64,000 bases of DNA from Massilia kyonggiensis (GTDB lineage: Bacteria; Pseudomonadota; Gammaproteobacteria; Burkholderiales; Burkholderiaceae_D): contig NZ_JANUGY010000017.1 of NCBI RefSeq assembly GCF_024756235.1, positions 33,050 to 97,049 on the forward strand, given 5' to 3'. Shown here piece by piece: positions 8,305 to 17,386 of this stretch; the first letter of the stretch is position 1; each line of letters opens with the position of its first letter. Below the pieces are notes generated by a model. That model saw only the letters and a list, made by a program, of their open reading frames with translations, did not search any database and was not told the origin of the DNA. Made by a program: the position numbers and the translations under genes.

Positions 8305-11300
8305 ATGCGCCACGCCAGTTCGGGCCTGCCCACGCCCGTCGCACGCCCACCCCGCCTTGTGAACGCCCTGCTCGCCGCCGTGTTGCTGGCGGCATCCGCC
8401 GCCCACGCGGCCACGTGGGGACCGTTCAACGCCGAATTCCCTGCCGCCGCCGATGGCCTGGTCAAGAAGGCACCGGCCGGCGTGACGCTGACGGCGCAGC
8501 GCGTCGCCATCGGCGGCTGGTTCAAGCCGTCGGAGGCCGCGCGCGGTACCGCGCTGCTGGCCGGTGCGGACGGCATCGGCTACCTGTGCAGCGTGGACGG
8601 CACGCTGGCCTTCTGCGGCGCGGGTGCGCCGGTGCGCAGCAGCGTGCCGCTGCCCGCCGGCGCCTGGACCCATGTGGCGGCCAGCCGGGACGGCCGCCAC
8701 GTCGTCCTGTACGCGAACGGCAGGGAAGTGGCGCGGCAGGAGGTGCAAGGCGGTGCGGCAGCCGCCGCGCAGGTCGCGATCGCACCCCGCACGGGGACCG
8801 GTGCCGCGTTCGCGGGCCGCGTGGCCGGGCTGACGCTGGGCGACGACGCACAGGCCGTCGCACGGCTCGCGGCGACCCCGCCGGATGAGGGAATGATCGT
8901 GTTCGAGACCGGCAGCCCGCACTGGCCGCTGCAGACCCGCCAGATGGCCGGCCAGCTTGTACCGCAGGATGCGTGGACGCTGCCGCGCAGTGCGACGCCG
9001 CCGTCGAAGCCTGTCTCCGTGCCGGCCTATGCGGGACCGGCGCTGGAACCGCGCGGCGCGAACGAATGGACGATCCGCGCGTGGACGCTGCAATCGGCGG
9101 ACCAGGCCCCGGGATCCGCGCAGCAGATCGCCAGCGGCGGCTATGACGCGTCGCGCTGGTACAAGGCCACGGTGCCGGGGACCGTGCTCACCACGCTCGT
9201 CGACCGCGGCGTGTATCCGAGCCCTGCGTATGGTCTCGACAACCTCGCGATCCCGGAAAGCCTCAGCCGCCAGGACTGGTGGTATCGCACGAGCTTCTCG
9301 CTGCCGCGCGGCCATCGCCCCGGCCGCCACCTGTTCGTCACCTTCAAGGGCATCAATTACGCCTCCGAGATCTGGGTCAACGGCCGCCGCGCCGGCACCA
9401 CGCGCGGCGCCTTCGTGCGCGGCAGCGTCGACCTGGAGCCTTACCTGAACCCGAAAGGCGAGAACGTCATCGCCGTCAAGGTGTCGCCGCCGCCGCATCC
9501 CGGCATCGCGCACGAGGAATCCGTTGCGGCCGGCGTCGGCGAGAACGGCGGCGTGCAGGCGCAGGACGGCCCGACCTTCATCGCCACCGAGGGCTGGGAC
9601 TGGATCCCGTCCGTCCGCGACCGCAATACGGGCCTGTGGCAGGACGTCGTCCTGCGCAGCACGGGCGACGTGCGCGTGGGCGATGCGCACGTGATCACGG
9701 CGCTCGCGGACGATCACGCGCAGGCTGACGTCAGCATTGAGGTGCCGGTGACGAACCTGTCGAACAAACCGGTACGCACGACGGTACGCGCCACCGTCCG
9801 CGACCGTGCCGGCACGATGCGGCCGATCGTCGTGAGCCGCACGCTGGACGTGGCGCCGGGCACGCAGACGGTGCGCTTCGCGGCTGTGCAGGTGAAGCAG
9901 CCGCGCCTGTGGTGGCCGAACGGCTACGGCAAGCCGGAGCTGCACGACCTCGACGTCGACGTGCTGCAGGGCGCGGCGCTGTCCGACCATGCGCGCACCG
10001 CGTTCGGCATCCGCAGCGTGACCTACGAACTGTCGCTGGTCGACCGCACGGGCCACCTGCGCCGCGTGGAGGCCGATTTCACCAGGGCGCGCGCGCTCGG
10101 CGTACGCATCACCGACGCCCGCCACGAGGCGCTGCGCAAGGTCGCGGGCAACCAGTGGGCAACCGGGTTGCGTGCGGAAGCGGAAGGCACGGCCGCGATC
10201 CGCGAACTGCCCGATGCCGGCAGCCTGGCGCCGCACCTCGTCATCAAGGTCAACGGCGTGCGCATCGCCGCGCGCGGCGGCAACTGGGGCATGGACGACT
10301 TCATGAAACGCGTCGACCGCGCGCGCCTGGAACCTTACTTCCGCCTGCACCGCGACGCCCACGTGAACATCATCCGCAACTGGGTCGGCCAGAACACGGA
10401 AGAGACGTTCTTCGAACTGGCCGACGAATACGGGCTGATGGTGCTGAACGATTTCTGGGCGTCGACGCAGGACTACAACATCGAGCCGCAGGACGTCGAC
10501 CTGTTCATGGCCAACGCCGTCGACGTCGTGCGCCGTTTCCGCAACCACCCCTCGATCATCGCCTGGTTCGGCCGCAACGAAGGCGTGCCGCAGCCGGTGC
10601 TGAACGAGAAGCTGGAGGCGCTGATCTACGCGGAAGACGGCACGCGCTGGTACACGGGCAGCTCGAACCGGGTGAACCTGCAGAACAGCGGCCCGTACGA
10701 CTACCAGCCGCCGGAGACGTATTTCACGACGCACGGCAAGGGCTTCGCCGTCGAGGTGGGCACGCCGTCGTTCCCCACGCGTGAAGCGTTCGAGGCTGCC
10801 GTGCCGGCGTCCGAACGCTGGCCGCTGGGCGACACGGCCGCGTACCACGACTGGCACCCCAGCGGCAACGGCCGCGTGGAACCGTTCATGAAGGCGCTCG
10901 AACGCCAGTACGGCGCGCCGGCGTCGCTGGCCGACTTCGAGCGCAAGGCGCAGCTGATGAACTACGAATCGCACCGCGCGATTTTCGAAGGCATGAACGC
11001 GGGGCTGTGGCGCGAGAACAGCGGCCGCATGCTGTGGATGACGCAACCGGCCTGGCCGAGCACGATGTGGCAGATCCTCAGTCACGACTACGACACGCAC
11101 GCCGCCTATTACGGCACGAAACACGCGTCCGAACCCGTGCACGTGCAACTGAACCTGCCCGATCACGCGGTCGACGTCATCAACAACCCGGCCGCGCCGC
11201 TGGACAATGCGCGCGTCGCGTTCGAGGCCTGGACCGTCGACGGCCGCCTCGCGGGCCGCGGCGCCGCCACCGTCAGCGTGCCCGGCGTGGCCACGTCGGG

Positions 11301-11751
11301 GCCGATCGACCTCGGCATCGCGCCGCTGCTGGCGCGCGAAGGCCTGCTGGTCGTCAAGCTGACCCTGACCGACGGCGCGGGCCGCACGCTGTCGGACAAC
11401 GTGTACTGGCCGTCGACGAGCCCCGAGCGCCAGCGCGGCCTCGATACGCTCGCCGGCGTGCCCGTGACTGTGCATGCCACGGCCCGCACCGAGGGCGCGG
11501 CGCGCAAGGTGGACGTCACGCTGACCAATCCGTCCAGGGTGCCTGTGTTGAACACGAAACTGACCCTGCTCGACGCGGCCGGCGCGCGCGTGCTGCCCGT
11601 GTACTGGTCGGACAACTACGTGGCGCTGATGCCGGGAGAAAGCCGCACCGTCAGTGCCGAATTCGCGGGCGGACAGGGCGAGCTCAAGGTCGCCGTGCGT
11701 GCATGGAACGGCCCGGAACAGGCGGTCGCGGTGGACGCCGCGCGGCCTTGA
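8305..11751 (+). CDS. LamG-domain glycoside hydrolase family 2 protein (exo-glucosaminidase/mannosidase type)
   Basis: This 1148-residue exported enzyme has a signal peptide (hydrophobic to about residue 34, ending AAHAA). A LamG-like concanavalin domain follows near residues 50-190. Then come the GH2 sugar-binding domain (WYRTSFSLP, FKGINYASEIWVNGRRAGT), immunoglobulin-like domain and TIM barrel. The barrel carries NHPSIIAWFGRNEG with Glu759 as probable acid/base and FAVEVGTPSF with Glu817 as probable nucleophile. This layout fits the exo-beta-D-glucosaminidase/endo-beta-mannosidase branch of GH2; the substrate is not decided by sequence. GGAGA precedes the ATG. The following TonB receptor and shared upstream motifs suggest one glycan-use locus. 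Confidence 0.9.
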   Translation: MRHASSGLPTPVARPPRLVNALLAAVLLAASAAHAATWGPFNAEFPAAADGLVKKAPAGVTLTAQRVAIGGWFKPSEAARGTALLAGADGIGYLCSVDGTLAFCGAGAPVRSSVPLPAGAWTHVAASRDGRHVVLYANGREVARQEVQGGAAAAAQVAIAPRTGTGAAFAGRVAGLTLGDDAQAVARLAATPPDEGMIVFETGSPHWPLQTRQMAGQLVPQDAWTLPRSATPPSKPVSVPAYAGPALEPRGANEWTIRAWTLQSADQAPGSAQQIASGGYDASRWYKATVPGTVLTTLVDRGVYPSPAYGLDNLAIPESLSRQDWWYRTSFSLPRGHRPGRHLFVTFKGINYASEIWVNGRRAGTTRGAFVRGSVDLEPYLNPKGENVIAVKVSPPPHPGIAHEESVAAGVGENGGVQAQDGPTFIATEGWDWIPSVRDRNTGLWQDVVLRSTGDVRVGDAHVITALADDHAQADVSIEVPVTNLSNKPVRTTVRATVRDRAGTMRPIVVSRTLDVAPGTQTVRFAAVQVKQPRLWWPNGYGKPELHDLDVDVLQGAALSDHARTAFGIRSVTYELSLVDRTGHLRRVEADFTRARALGVRITDARHEALRKVAGNQWATGLRAEAEGTAAIRELPDAGSLAPHLVIKVNGVRIAARGGNWGMDDFMKRVDRARLEPYFRLHRDAHVNIIRNWVGQNTEETFFELADEYGLMVLNDFWASTQDYNIEPQDVDLFMANAVDVVRRFRNHPSIIAWFGRNEGVPQPVLNEKLEALIYAEDGTRWYTGSSNRVNLQNSGPYDYQPPETYFTTHGKGFAVEVGTPSFPTREAFEAAVPASERWPLGDTAAYHDWHPSGNGRVEPFMKALERQYGAPASLADFERKAQLMNYESHRAIFEGMNAGLWRENSGRMLWMTQPAWPSTMWQILSHDYDTHAAYYGTKHASEPVHVQLNLPDHAVDVINNPAAPLDNARVAFEAWTVDGRLAGRGAATVSVPGVATSGPIDLGIAPLLAREGLLVVKLTLTDGAGRTLSDNVYWPSTSPERQRGLDTLAGVPVTVHATARTEGAARKVDVTLTNPSRVPVLNTKLTLLDAAGARVLPVYWSDNYVALMPGESRTVSAEFAGGQGELKVAVRAWNGPEQAVAVDAARP

Positions 11752-11772
11752 ATGTGCGCGACAAGCTGATTG

Positions 11773-11782
11773 TTTAGTAAAG
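11773..11782. promoter_or_regulatory. TTTAGTAAAG-type operator, copy upstream of the TonB receptor
   Basis: TTTAGTAAAG repeats the core found on the opposite strand at 8104-8113. It lies 118 bases before the receptor start at 11901. The paired occurrence before the GH2 gene and the receptor suggests co-regulation. Confidence 0.45.
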
Positions 11783-11900
11783 ACGAAGAAACTGAAAGGT
11801 GTCTGGCGAAATTCTTTGATTTTACGAATTCTGGTTGAAATACTCGTCTGTACGTGACCGGTTCGCCGGCACGCAGAATTCAAAAAACCAAGGAGATACG

Positions 11901-14537
11901 ATGCTGCATCCAATCAAACGGACGGCCATGAGCGTGGCCGTCGCCAGTGCCTGCACCTTCGCCGCCATGCCTGCCTGGGCGCAGGCCACCGACACGATCC
12001 CGGAAGTGACGGTGACCGCCACCCGCTTCAGCACCTCGCTGCTCAAGACGCCGGTCGCCGTGACGGCGTTCTCGCAGGACCAGCTGACCCGCAAGGGCGC
12101 CACCAACATCCGCGACCTCGCCAACGAGATCCCCAACGTCACCATCGATTCGGGCCTCGACAACGGCGTGCAGATCACGATCCGCGGCATCACGTCGACC
12201 AACTTCACCGAGACGGGCGACCCGGCCGTGGGCTTCCACGTCGACGGCCTGTACTCGCCGCGGCCGCAGGGCGCACAGGCGCTGATGTTCGACATCGACC
12301 AGCTCGAAGTGCTGCGCGGTCCGCAGGGTACGCTGTTCGGCCGTAACTCGACGGGCGGCAGCGTCAACGTCATCACCGCGAAGCCCGACTTCAACGGCAA
12401 CTACGGCCGCGTGGAGACGGACCTGGGCAACTACAACAAGAAGCAGGTCAACTGGGTGCAGAACGTCGTCGTCAACGACAGGCTGGCGCTGCGCGGCTCG
12501 TTCATGCGCGTGCGCCGCGACGGCTACGCCGACCAGCACCAGGACCTGTCGGAAGCGAACGTGCCGGCCAAGGGCTGGATCCCGAACGGCGTGCCGGACG
12601 TCGACATGCGCTACAACCGCGCCGTCCGCCCGTCCGATTACTACACCAACCAGAACGAATGGGCTGCGCGCCTGCAGGCCCTCCTGCGCGTCAACAAGGA
12701 CCTGACGCTGCACGCCGCGTACGAGCACTTCCAGGACTCGGGCGCGGGCTATGCGTTCTTCCGCGATTGCGGCGCCGGCGTCGGCACGCGCTATGCCTGC
12801 ACCAACGACGAGTTCTACATCAACGTCAACGTGCCGGGCCAAACCGACATGGCGATCCGCACGGTGCGCGCGGGCGCCGACTGGAACGTCAACGACCGCA
12901 CGTCCGTCAGCTACAACTTCGCCGTCGCCGACCAGCGCCGCAGCCAGATCTCGGACGACGACCTGGGCCTGCAAAACGCGCCGTCCTGGGCCGACATCGC
13001 CCCGTTCCCGAATACGAAGGATGGCAACTGGGGCACCTGGCCACTGCGCGACACGTGGCACCGCACGGCGGATTCGCGCTACCTGTCGACCGTGCACGAA
13101 CTGCAGCTCAAGCAGCAGCTGGGCTCCCTGAAATACGTGTCCGGCCTGTTCTGGATGCACGAGCGTAACCGCATCGACTACGAGATGACGGAAGCGATCC
13201 AGAAGCCGTTCGGCGACCCGGGCAGCGTGGTGTACGCGCAGCCGAACCGCCAGATCGATTCGAAGGCCATCTTCGGCCAGGCCGACTGGAGCTTCGCACC
13301 GAAGTGGACGGCCACGCTGGGCGCGCGCTACAGCCGCGATTCGAAGGAAGACAAGGGCGGCAAGGTGTACGGCGCCAACTGGATCGGCAACCCGGCCTAT
13401 TACCGTGGCCTGTACGACCGCGGCATCCCGGGCACGCCCGGCTTCCGCATCCACGACGGCACCGACCTGACGCAGCAGATGGGTTGGGCGGGCGGCGGTC
13501 CGATCGCCTATGCCGGCTATGCCAACGCGACCAACAACGATCACAAGGAAACCTGGGGCAAGGTGACGTGGCGCGCGGGTCTGCAATTCCAGATCACGCC
13601 GCGCCAGATGGCCTATGCTTCCGTCTCGACGGGCTACAAGGCGGGCGGCTTCGCGGACAAGGTCGACAGCTGCAACTACCACCTGTGCGCCGCGACGGGC
13701 AAGCCGGGCGAGGCGACGTTCCTGCCGTACGGCCCGGAGACCGTCACCAACTATGAACTGGGCTGGAAGGGCCGCTTCCTGGACAACCGCCTGAGTCTTT
13801 CCGCCACCGCCTTCTACATGCGCTACAAGGACATGCAGTTGACGGGTAACTACTTCGTCAACCAGATCATTCCGGACAACGGCCTGCCTTGCCCGGCCGA
13901 CCAGCCCAAGTGCGACGTGTACGAATCCTGGCGCACGATCAACGTGGGCGACACCCGCATCCCGGGCCTGGAACTGGAGTGGGACTACAAGCCGTGGCGC
14001 GGCGCGCGCGTGGGCGGCGGCTTCGCGTTCATCGACACCAAGGTGCACGGCTTCTACAACTACAGCGACGATTACCAGTGCGGCGACGTGCGCGCGGAAT
14101 TCGGCGTCCAGCCTTGCCCGGCCATCTACAACGGTCCGGACAAGGCGCTGCTGGGCCGCCGCCTGTACGACATCGACGGCAACCACCTGCCGAACACGCC
14201 GAAGTACCAGGTCTACCTGAACTTCTCGCAGGAGTTCGAGCTGCCGGGCGGCTACCGCCTCACGCCGTACGTGAAGGTGAACTGGCGCGACAAGGCCTAC
14301 TTCGACCTGCGCAACTCGGACTGGGCCGGCATCGGCCGCTACCAGGCCGCGTATGCGCTGGCGGATGCCTCGGCACGCCTGGATGCCCCGGACGGCAACT
14401 GGTATGCGGAAGCGTACGTGCGCAACGTGACGGACAAGCGCGCCAAGACGAGCAGCGATTCGTTGTGGGGCGGCTTCATGCGCGCTACCTACGTCGAGCC
14501 GCGCATGTTCGGCATCCGCGCGGGCTTCAATTATTGA
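11901..14537 (+). CDS. TonB-dependent outer-membrane receptor
   Basis: The 878-residue receptor has a signal peptide ending AMPAWA, a TonB-box-like segment (IPEVTVTATR), a plug domain (ITIRGITSTNFTETGDP, DQLEVLRGPQGTLFGRNSTGGSVNVIT) and a long beta-barrel that ends in an aromatic tail (FGIRAGFNY). Such receptors take up large substrates across the outer membrane using TonB energy. The ATG at 11901 is chosen because AGGAG precedes it and the signal peptide follows at once; a TTG at 11835 is less likely. Placement directly after the GH2 glycosidase with a shared upstream motif suggests an oligosaccharide substrate. This is inference. Confidence 0.93.
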   Translation: MLHPIKRTAMSVAVASACTFAAMPAWAQATDTIPEVTVTATRFSTSLLKTPVAVTAFSQDQLTRKGATNIRDLANEIPNVTIDSGLDNGVQITIRGITSTNFTETGDPAVGFHVDGLYSPRPQGAQALMFDIDQLEVLRGPQGTLFGRNSTGGSVNVITAKPDFNGNYGRVETDLGNYNKKQVNWVQNVVVNDRLALRGSFMRVRRDGYADQHQDLSEANVPAKGWIPNGVPDVDMRYNRAVRPSDYYTNQNEWAARLQALLRVNKDLTLHAAYEHFQDSGAGYAFFRDCGAGVGTRYACTNDEFYINVNVPGQTDMAIRTVRAGADWNVNDRTSVSYNFAVADQRRSQISDDDLGLQNAPSWADIAPFPNTKDGNWGTWPLRDTWHRTADSRYLSTVHELQLKQQLGSLKYVSGLFWMHERNRIDYEMTEAIQKPFGDPGSVVYAQPNRQIDSKAIFGQADWSFAPKWTATLGARYSRDSKEDKGGKVYGANWIGNPAYYRGLYDRGIPGTPGFRIHDGTDLTQQMGWAGGGPIAYAGYANATNNDHKETWGKVTWRAGLQFQITPRQMAYASVSTGYKAGGFADKVDSCNYHLCAATGKPGEATFLPYGPETVTNYELGWKGRFLDNRLSLSATAFYMRYKDMQLTGNYFVNQIIPDNGLPCPADQPKCDVYESWRTINVGDTRIPGLELEWDYKPWRGARVGGGFAFIDTKVHGFYNYSDDYQCGDVRAEFGVQPCPAIYNGPDKALLGRRLYDIDGNHLPNTPKYQVYLNFSQEFELPGGYRLTPYVKVNWRDKAYFDLRNSDWAGIGRYQAAYALADASARLDAPDGNWYAEAYVRNVTDKRAKTSSDSLWGGFMRATYVEPRMFGIRAGFNY

Positions 14538-14577
14538 AGACTGCCTGAAGAAAGCCCGTTCCGTCCGTGGCTAGAAT
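14535..14577 (+). promoter_or_regulatory. Candidate response-regulator box and promoter of the esterase gene
   Basis: TGAAG at 14535-14539 and again at 14546-14550 gives an 11-base period, followed by CTAGAAT at 14571-14577. The layout matches the propeller-gene promoter at 6716-6758 base for base in spacing. The site overlaps the end of the TonB receptor gene. Confidence 0.6.
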
Positions 14578-14603
14578 GAGCCGGTGCTCATGGGAGGCCA
14601 CGA

Positions 14604-15458
14604 ATGGAACGTCGGTGTTTTTTGCTCGCCACGGCTGCCTGCCTGGCCGGTTGCGGGGGCGGCAACGCTGCGGTCCAGCAGACCGCCCCTGCCGTCCCCG
14701 CCGCGGCGGCGGGGACAGTCGAAACCCTCGCCGTCGCGAGCCGCGCGCTCGGGCGCACGATGAACGTCGCGCTGTACCTGCCGCCGGGCGGCGCACGCCA
14801 TCCTATCCTCTACCTGTTCCACGGCTTCGGCGGCAACGGCGCAGCGTTCTTCGACGCCGGCCTGGCCATCAACCGCGCGGCCGACCGGCTGGGCGCACCG
14901 CTCGTCATCGCCGCCCCCGACTACGACAACGGCTTCGGCGTGAACACGACGCCGGCGCAAGGGACGCTGACCTCAGGCGGCACGATTGGCCTGTACGAGG
15001 ATTATCTGATGACGGAGATGCTGCCTGCCGTCGAATCCCGGCTTGGCGTGACGGCCACGCGCGCGGACCGGCGCATCGGCGGCGTGTCGATGGGCGGATT
15101 CGCCGCGCTGCATCTCGCCTTGCGCCACCCGGAGATGTTCTCTCGCGTGGGCGCGCACAGCGCCGCGTTATGGGATTACAGCAGCGCGGACCAGTTCACG
15201 GGCCAGCGCGACTGGCTGTACCCGACGCCGGCCCTGCGCGCGCAACGCGATCCGCTGCTGCTCGCGGCACACGCCGACCTGCGCGGCCTGCGCTTCTACC
15301 TCGACGTCGGCGACCGCGACCCATTGCGCCGGCAGGATGAAGCCATGCAGGCGGTGCTGGGCGCCGCCAGCGAACTGCACGTGGGCAGCGGCGGCCACGA
15401 CGCCGCCTTCTGGCGCAGCCGGCTGGAGAGCTGGCTGGCCTTCTACGGCGCCGCTTGA
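14604..15458 (+). CDS. Lipoprotein alpha/beta-hydrolase of the esterase D type
   Basis: The 284-residue protein begins with a lipoprotein signal (lipobox LAGC, Cys17). It has an alpha/beta-hydrolase fold: oxyanion-region YLFHGFGGNG near residue 70, nucleophile elbow GVSMGG with Ser162, and a probable catalytic His in GSGGHDAAFW near the C-terminus. This matches the putative esterase family that includes S-formylglutathione hydrolase and antigen 85-like enzymes. Being a lipoprotein, it probably acts on the periplasmic or outer-membrane side, perhaps removing acyl groups from glycans. Its promoter carries the two-component-type repeat, tying it to the propeller gene rather than to the receptor just upstream. 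Confidence 0.85.
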   Translation: MERRCFLLATAACLAGCGGGNAAVQQTAPAVPAAAAGTVETLAVASRALGRTMNVALYLPPGGARHPILYLFHGFGGNGAAFFDAGLAINRAADRLGAPLVIAAPDYDNGFGVNTTPAQGTLTSGGTIGLYEDYLMTEMLPAVESRLGVTATRADRRIGGVSMGGFAALHLALRHPEMFSRVGAHSAALWDYSSADQFTGQRDWLYPTPALRAQRDPLLLAAHADLRGLRFYLDVGDRDPLRRQDEAMQAVLGAASELHVGSGGHDAAFWRSRLESWLAFYGAA

Positions 15459-15516
15459 CGCTGCTGGCCTCGACCCGTCTCCGCGCACCAGACCCCGCTG
15501 CTCATCACGCGCGATA

Positions 15517-15713
15517 AATTCGGGGTCAGAGCACTTTTTGGTACACGATCTTCGAAGAAAGATCTTTCGGAGCCTCAGCCAGCTCCGGCGTGCGGCTCGG
15601 TGTGAATGGCGGCCCGATTGCGCCATTCTCGGAGAAGCACTGTCTATCCAGACATTGACCCGAAATTTGCTCTGACCCCGAATCTGGTCGAAAATGTGCT
15701 CTGACCCCGAATT
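15517..15713. repeat. Short repeat element with an exact 18-base inverted terminal repeat
   Basis: AATTCGGGGTCAGAGCAC at 15517-15534 is found inverted and exact at 15696-15713, and a third inverted copy of the core (GCTCTGACCCCGAAT) lies at 15669-15683. The inside holds another small palindrome (GATCTT-6-AAGATC near 15553) and no open gene. Similar GGGGTCAGAGCAC repeats are known beside REP-associated Y1 transposases in proteobacteria, so this may be a non-autonomous remnant. That link is from memory and not shown here. Confidence 0.6.
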
Positions 15714-15714
15714 T

Positions 15715-16482
15715 TCAGCGCTGCTGGCCGCGGCCTGTCGCCGCCCACCAGATCCCGCCCATCAGGTGCGACAGGTATTGCGGGTCGCGGTACATGTCGC
15801 CGTTGTGGCCCAGCAGCGTGACGAACACGCGGCCCTTCTCGACCGTGTGGTACCACGACACCGGGTGGTCCCTGCCCATTCCCGTGGAGACTTGGCCGGG
15901 CCAGATCTTCGTGACGTCGTAGCTGGATTCGTCGATGTTCAGCACGGGGTGGATGGCGACCTTGTACGGGTTCGTGGTCTCGTACCACTCGTCGCTCCAG
16001 ATCCAGCGCGGCGGGATGCCGAATGTCGCGGGGAAGGTTTTATCGACGACGTCGACGGCGCCCGTCTGCAGCATCGGGTGCGTCTTGAACGAGCGGCCGA
16101 CGAGCTTTTCGTACCACACCCACCCGTTCGGTGGCGTGATCGCGGCGCGGTGCACGACGACCGCATTGCCGCCGTCACGCATGTACGCCTCGAACTTCGC
16201 GCGCTGCGCCGGGTTCAGTTCCTCGCCCGGCGTGTTGAGGAAGACGACCGCCGCATACTGCTTCAGGTCGCCGTCGAATACCTCGGGCTTGTTCGTGTAG
16301 TTGAACTCGAACGCGTGCAGCTTCGCGAGTTTTTCCAGGCTCTCGCGCGCGATCGGGATGTATTCGTAGTGGTACTTGTTGGGGATGGCCAGCACGAGCA
16401 GTTTGTACTGGACGTCCGCCGTCCATGCCGCCGGCGTGGCCACGGCAGCGGCCACTGCCAGCATCGATACGATACGTTTCAT
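15715..16482 (-). CDS. Exported ThuA-domain protein
   Basis: The 255-residue protein has a signal peptide (KRIVSMLAVAAAVATPAAWTA). A ThuA-like, class I glutamine-amidotransferase-like fold follows, with GDLKQYAAVVFLNTPG, GGNAVVVHRAAI and the C-terminal GRVFVTLLGHNGDMYRDPQYLSHLMGG-type segment. ThuA proteins accompany trehalose and other sugar degradation genes; their reaction is poorly defined. The ATG at 16482 is preceded by AAGGAG. It is the last gene of a leftward operon starting at gntK, 10 bases after the esterase gene, and probably acts on a periplasmic sugar derivative. Confidence 0.88.
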   Translation of the reverse strand: MKRIVSMLAVAAAVATPAAWTADVQYKLLVLAIPNKYHYEYIPIARESLEKLAKLHAFEFNYTNKPEVFDGDLKQYAAVVFLNTPGEELNPAQRAKFEAYMRDGGNAVVVHRAAITPPNGWVWYEKLVGRSFKTHPMLQTGAVDVVDKTFPATFGIPPRWIWSDEWYETTNPYKVAIHPVLNIDESSYDVTKIWPGQVSTGMGRDHPVSWYHTVEKGRVFVTLLGHNGDMYRDPQYLSHLMGGIWWAATGRGQQR

Positions 16483-16492
16483 GTAACTCCTT

Positions 16493-17386
16493 TCAGGGTG
16501 CGGGCACGCCTTCCGGTTTGCGCCCGTTGCGCGGCACGAGCCAGCCGCCGTCGGACAGCCAGTCCGCCAGGCGATCCGACCAGTGCTGCAGCGAGATGCG
16601 TTCGCCGCGTTGGCCCACATTGAACGCGTGGTCCGTGTCCGCGTACAGGTGCAGCTCGGCCGACACGCCGGCCTTCACGAGCTGCTGGTACAGGGTGATG
16701 GTGGGCGGCATGCAGCACGTATCGCGCGAGCCGGCGACGAGGAACGCGGGCGGCGCGCCATCGACGGCTTTGGCGGGAGAACCCAGCGGCCCGGGATACA
16801 CGAGCACCTGGAAGTCCGGGCGCGCGCTCTGGCGGTCCAGCGCATCGGTTTTTCCGCGCGGTGCGGGTTCCGGATTGTCGGCGACGAGCGACACCAGTTC
16901 GCCGCCGGCCGAGAAGCCCATGATCCCCACGCGCTGCGGGTCGACGCCATACTCTCCCGCATGCGCGCGCACCCAGCGCACGGCGCGGCGCAGGTCGGCC
17001 GCGCCATCCCCTTCGATGCTGTAGCCGGCGGAATCCGGATCGCGCGCCAGCCGGTATTTCAAGACGAAGGCGGTGACGCCCATCCGGTTCAGCAGCTTAC
17101 CCGCCACGACGCCCTCGTTCTGGAACACGAGCATGCGGTGCCCGCCGCCCGGCACGACGATCATCGCCGCGCCGTTCGCATGGCGCGGATCGGCGCGCAG
17201 CACCGTCAGCGAGGGGTCGTGCACATTGCTGACGTACGCGCCGTCCGTCAGCTTCTCGGGCTCGCCGTGGCGCTTTTCGGAGCCGGGGGCGCCGTCGGGC
17301 CACAGTTGCATGGCTTGCTGGGCGAGCGCGCTGCCGGCGCAACCCAGCGCCAGCATGCCGGAGACGATCAGGCGCTTAGTCCACAT
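16493..17386 (-). CDS. Exported alpha/beta-hydrolase (acetyl-xylan-esterase-like)
   Basis: The 297-residue protein has a signal peptide (cleavage near SALAQQ). The hydrolase core shows the oxyanion motif MIVVPGGGH near residues 75-83, the nucleophile elbow GFSAGGE with Ser159 and a probable catalytic His in ADTDHAFNV. It resembles the BD-FAE/carbohydrate esterase group that removes acetyl or feruloyl groups from plant polysaccharides. Its start codon lies inside the last codons of the upstream beta-helix gene (11-base overlap), so the two are translationally coupled and probably act on the same substrate. Confidence 0.87.
   Translation of the reverse strand: MWTKRLIVSGMLALGCAGSALAQQAMQLWPDGAPGSEKRHGEPEKLTDGAYVSNVHDPSLTVLRADPRHANGAAMIVVPGGGHRMLVFQNEGVVAGKLLNRMGVTAFVLKYRLARDPDSAGYSIEGDGAADLRRAVRWVRAHAGEYGVDPQRVGIMGFSAGGELVSLVADNPEPAPRGKTDALDRQSARPDFQVLVYPGPLGSPAKAVDGAPPAFLVAGSRDTCCMPPTITLYQQLVKAGVSAELHLYADTDHAFNVGQRGERISLQHWSDRLADWLSDGGWLVPRNGRKPEGVPAP

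Noticed and set aside
8011..11913. A 1300-codon open frame antisense to the GH2 gene
   Set aside because: Its protein is rich in Arg, His and Ala with no recognisable motif, as expected from the complement of GC-rich coding DNA. The sense frame has complete GH2 features.
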